This document shows positions 5,013 to 6,930 of a stretch of DNA of 6,930 nucleotides, piece after piece (position 1 is the first letter of the stretch; every line of letters begins with the position of its first letter). The stretch is taken from the NCBI GenBank assembly GCA_963999645.1, contig CAXEUY010000034.1, positions 1-6,930 on the forward strand, written 5' to 3'. The DNA is from MedAcidi-G1 sp002294285. Lineage in GTDB: Bacteria; Actinomycetota; Acidimicrobiia; Acidimicrobiales; MedAcidi-G1. The position numbers and the translations under genes were made by a program. Under the pieces are notes generated by a model. That model did not search any database. It was given only the letters and a program-made list of their open reading frames with translations, and was not told the origin of the DNA.

Positions 5013-5666
5013 TTGCACGTCGAGCGGCGGGCTACGGATGTAATGACTTCGGATGGCCGGAAAACGGTCAACGATGGTCGTGCTGTTCGGGCTGCCCGAG
5101 AACGAGCGAAGCAACACAGGCGCATAATTGATGCAACGCGTCTCCTGTTGGCTTCAAACGATGTCGACTCTATAAGAGTTGCTGACATTGCCGACGCTGC
5201 AGGCTGCTCCAATGCGACCATTCACAATCATTTCCCCAACGCTCTTCCAGATATTCTCGCCGCAATTTCAGAAGACATAATCCAAAACGCACACAAACAG
5301 TTCGAAAAAACCTCCAAAGACTTCTCCGGTATAGAACTAGTGAGGTCATATTTCAAAACAGTCGGGGAGCACATCTGCGATCAAGCCGACGTTGCTGTTC
5401 CAAGTATCGCCATCTCAGTTGATCTCGCTTCACAAGGCAGCTGGTTCGACAGGAAAATATTCAGCGACTGCAAAGAACTATTCAAAGAAGCCAAAGAAAG
5501 CGAACAGATCAACGGATCACACGAACAGCTAGCCAGCCTCACACACACTTTCTTCCAAGGCGCTCTCTATTCATGGGCGTTGGGAAGCATCACCTCCGAA
5601 GAGTTTCTACAAATGGCAATGCAGAGCGTCGATTTCGCAGTTTCATCATGCAGGGGTGCAGCATGA
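5013..5666 (+). CDS. TetR/AcrR-family transcriptional regulator (second copy)
   Basis: A 217-residue regulator read from TTG at 5013. That start has GGAG (5003-5006) six bases upstream and a TAA directly before it in frame; an ATG at 5043 would give 207 residues but has a poorer ribosome site. After a charged N-terminal extension of about 30 residues, the DNA-binding domain runs from about 33 to 85. Its helix-turn-helix lies near 55-74 (RVADIADAAGCSNATIHNHF), followed by PNALPDILAAI where TetR proteins usually have K-x-L. The remaining 130 residues are a helical ligand and dimer domain of unknown specificity. The stop overlaps the start of the secreted-protein gene (ATGA at 5663-5666), so the two are almost certainly cotranscribed and perhaps translationally coupled. 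The first 180 bp or so are richer in G than the rest of the gene. Confidence 0.88.
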   Translation: MHVERRATDVMTSDGRKTVNDGRAVRAARERAKQHRRIIDATRLLLASNDVDSIRVADIADAAGCSNATIHNHFPNALPDILAAISEDIIQNAHKQFEKTSKDFSGIELVRSYFKTVGEHICDQADVAVPSIAISVDLASQGSWFDRKIFSDCKELFKEAKESEQINGSHEQLASLTHTFFQGALYSWALGSITSEEFLQMAMQSVDFAVSSCRGAA

Positions 5667-6930
5667 TGAAACGATTCACCTCCCAAGCCCGTAAGAGCGT
5701 AAATGTGATCCGACTCTTTATAGGTTTCGCTCTTCTCGCATCAACCCTCGTCCTACCAGTTGGAGTAGCCCAAGCCGCCGAAACAGTTGAAGCGGAAGCA
5801 CCAGGGAAAACGTTCCCAGAGTCTCACAATGTTGCTAAACGCCAAAAGTATTCACATTCAAATTTAGATTCAAAGATTTCAGATGAAAAAGTAGATTGTA
5901 AAACCTCTAAAGGAGGTGCAGCTCTCTATCAGATAATCGATGATACTGATCTCGTCAAATATGATCCGTTAACTGGTGAATACGGTGACAAAATAACAAT
6001 AAAAGGTGTAGGTAAAACTCTTAACGGTTTACTAATTGACCCAGACGGTCGAGTTTTTGCAGCGCATATGACATCAAATAATGGTCGCGAATTCGTTCAG
6101 ATACTCCCCGAAAGTAAATCATTTAAAAAACTTCTTTCATTGACTTCAAGTTCAAATTCCTATAACGCAGGAACTTACATTCAAGAAAATGGGGTTCCTT
6201 ATGCTGTGTTATCACAAGCGTACGGCAAAGAAGCTATAAAAATTAATCTGAATCAGATACCAAGCTCACCTCTTGAAATCCCATTGGGTGTGAATAAACA
6301 AAACTCCAATTCCAAATCGAAAGATTTCATTTGGGTGCAAGAAGGCCTGGTGGTAGACAACCACACCTATTACATAGTCGGCATTTATGTTAAGGGTGGA
6401 AAACTAGAGGTCTACCTCTCCGACATGAACGGCAAGTCGACGAAAAAGACCTATTCCGGGTACGGATCCTTTGATGGCGTCTATGGAGCTGGCTACAACT
6501 TCAAAGCGGCTGATGATATGAATGAGATCACCGAGATGTTCTTCTCGAACAACTTCTTAGGTGGCATGATGAAACTCGTTTACGATAACAACAACTTTTC
6601 ATTAGTCAGAATTGGAGATTCAGATAAAACTAACGACAACGATGGAGGAGGTTGCCCATTCACCGAAGCAGGTATGGGTCCTGTGGATGTTCGTGGCGTT
6701 GAATGTGGTACAGGTCCAAACCTCGAAGGCTCAAGAGTCTTAATAAAAATATATAACTCAAGTTCAAGTATTAAGAAATTTGATGTAGAAGCAAAAGTTG
6801 ATGGCGATTTTGCTGTAGATGCCAATAGTAATGATTTTCTGAAATGGAAAGAATTTTCAGTAGGGGCAGAAACTACAAAAATAATAAAAGTACCAATTTT
6901 GTGGGAACAAAGTTGGGAAGTAAAAGTAAG
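5663..6930 (+). CDS. Large secreted protein with propeller-like N-terminal region (partial, runs off right edge)
   Basis: The open frame continues to the end of the window with 422 residues visible and no stop. The ATG at 5663 (or the adjacent ATG at 5666) has AGGGG at 5652-5656. Residues 1-38 are a signal peptide: basic start, hydrophobic core at about 15-31, and the cleavage site AQA before Ala39. Residues 84-318 contain repeated strand patterns such as ALYQIIDDTDLVKYDP-x-TG and LLIDPDGRVFAA, reminiscent of the propeller-like DUF6923 type found in large actinobacterial surface proteins; this match is by eye. Residues 325-352 are a Gly- and Cys-containing linker (Cys331, Cys348), and 357-422 look like the start of a beta-sandwich or DUF11-like domain. 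No enzyme motif is seen. A surface or adhesin role is inference. Base composition alternates in blocks. Confidence 0.82.
   Translation, partial: MMKRFTSQARKSVNVIRLFIGFALLASTLVLPVGVAQAAETVEAEAPGKTFPESHNVAKRQKYSHSNLDSKISDEKVDCKTSKGGAALYQIIDDTDLVKYDPLTGEYGDKITIKGVGKTLNGLLIDPDGRVFAAHMTSNNGREFVQILPESKSFKKLLSLTSSSNSYNAGTYIQENGVPYAVLSQAYGKEAIKINLNQIPSSPLEIPLGVNKQNSNSKSKDFIWVQEGLVVDNHTYYIVGIYVKGGKLEVYLSDMNGKSTKKTYSGYGSFDGVYGAGYNFKAADDMNEITEMFFSNNFLGGMMKLVYDNNNFSLVRIGDSDKTNDNDGGGCPFTEAGMGPVDVRGVECGTGPNLEGSRVLIKIYNSSSSIKKFDVEAKVDGDFAVDANSNDFLKWKEFSVGAETTKIIKVPILWEQSWEVKV

Noticed and set aside
1..6930. An apparent change from G/T-rich to A/C-rich plus strand near 2300, as at a replication origin
   Set aside because: Most of the change follows gene orientation, since coding strands here tend to be A/C-rich. 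yaaA is only a mild exception, and no DnaA boxes or origin genes were seen.

Overview
The window looks like an accessory region of a moderate-to-low-GC actinobacterium, possibly a marine or freshwater Acidimicrobiia-like lineage. This is inferred from protein families, not from a marker gene. The two secreted proteases have the layout of actinobacterial matrixin-like proteins: a W-x-x-C strand early in the catalytic domain, a TGL motif, HExxHxxGxxH, and a terminal Cys. The YaaA protein begins with the LLPPSEGK / SFPEL pattern typical of actinobacterial members. At least one gene looks leaderless. No rRNA, tRNA, IS element or CRISPR array was seen.

Region 1 (1-2213, minus strand) reads as one operon transcribed leftwards: protease B, a 101-residue Cys-rich lipoprotein, protease A, then the start of a membrane protein cut by the window edge. 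All four products appear to be exported or membrane-associated. Region 2 (2203-2323) is a compact divergent control region. It holds a 27-bp degenerate tandem repeat that duplicates the -10 box, start codon and first codons of protease B, and it overlaps the promoter of the rightward TetR-family gene (2324-2902).

Region 3 (2907-4667) holds yaaA (peroxide-stress family, minus strand, convergent with the TetR gene) and a divergent DHRS1-like short-chain dehydrogenase. A perfect 5+5 inverted repeat lies between them. Region 4 (about 4650-5012) is the only sizeable gene-free stretch. Its left two thirds is a run of about 24 A- or T-tracts spaced about 10 bp apart, which predicts strongly curved DNA. 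Its right third carries a perfect TetR-type palindrome and a possible promoter.

Region 5 (5013-6930) is a second TetR-family regulator whose stop codon overlaps the start of a large secreted protein by 4 bp. That gene runs off the right edge. It has a signal peptide and a propeller-like region, and its base composition is blocky.

The broad picture is two regulator-controlled cell-surface or secreted modules (proteases plus lipoprotein; a large secreted protein) around two metabolic or stress genes. The least ordinary structures are the phased A-tract array, the duplicated start cassette of protease B, and the protease-lipoprotein-protease arrangement.
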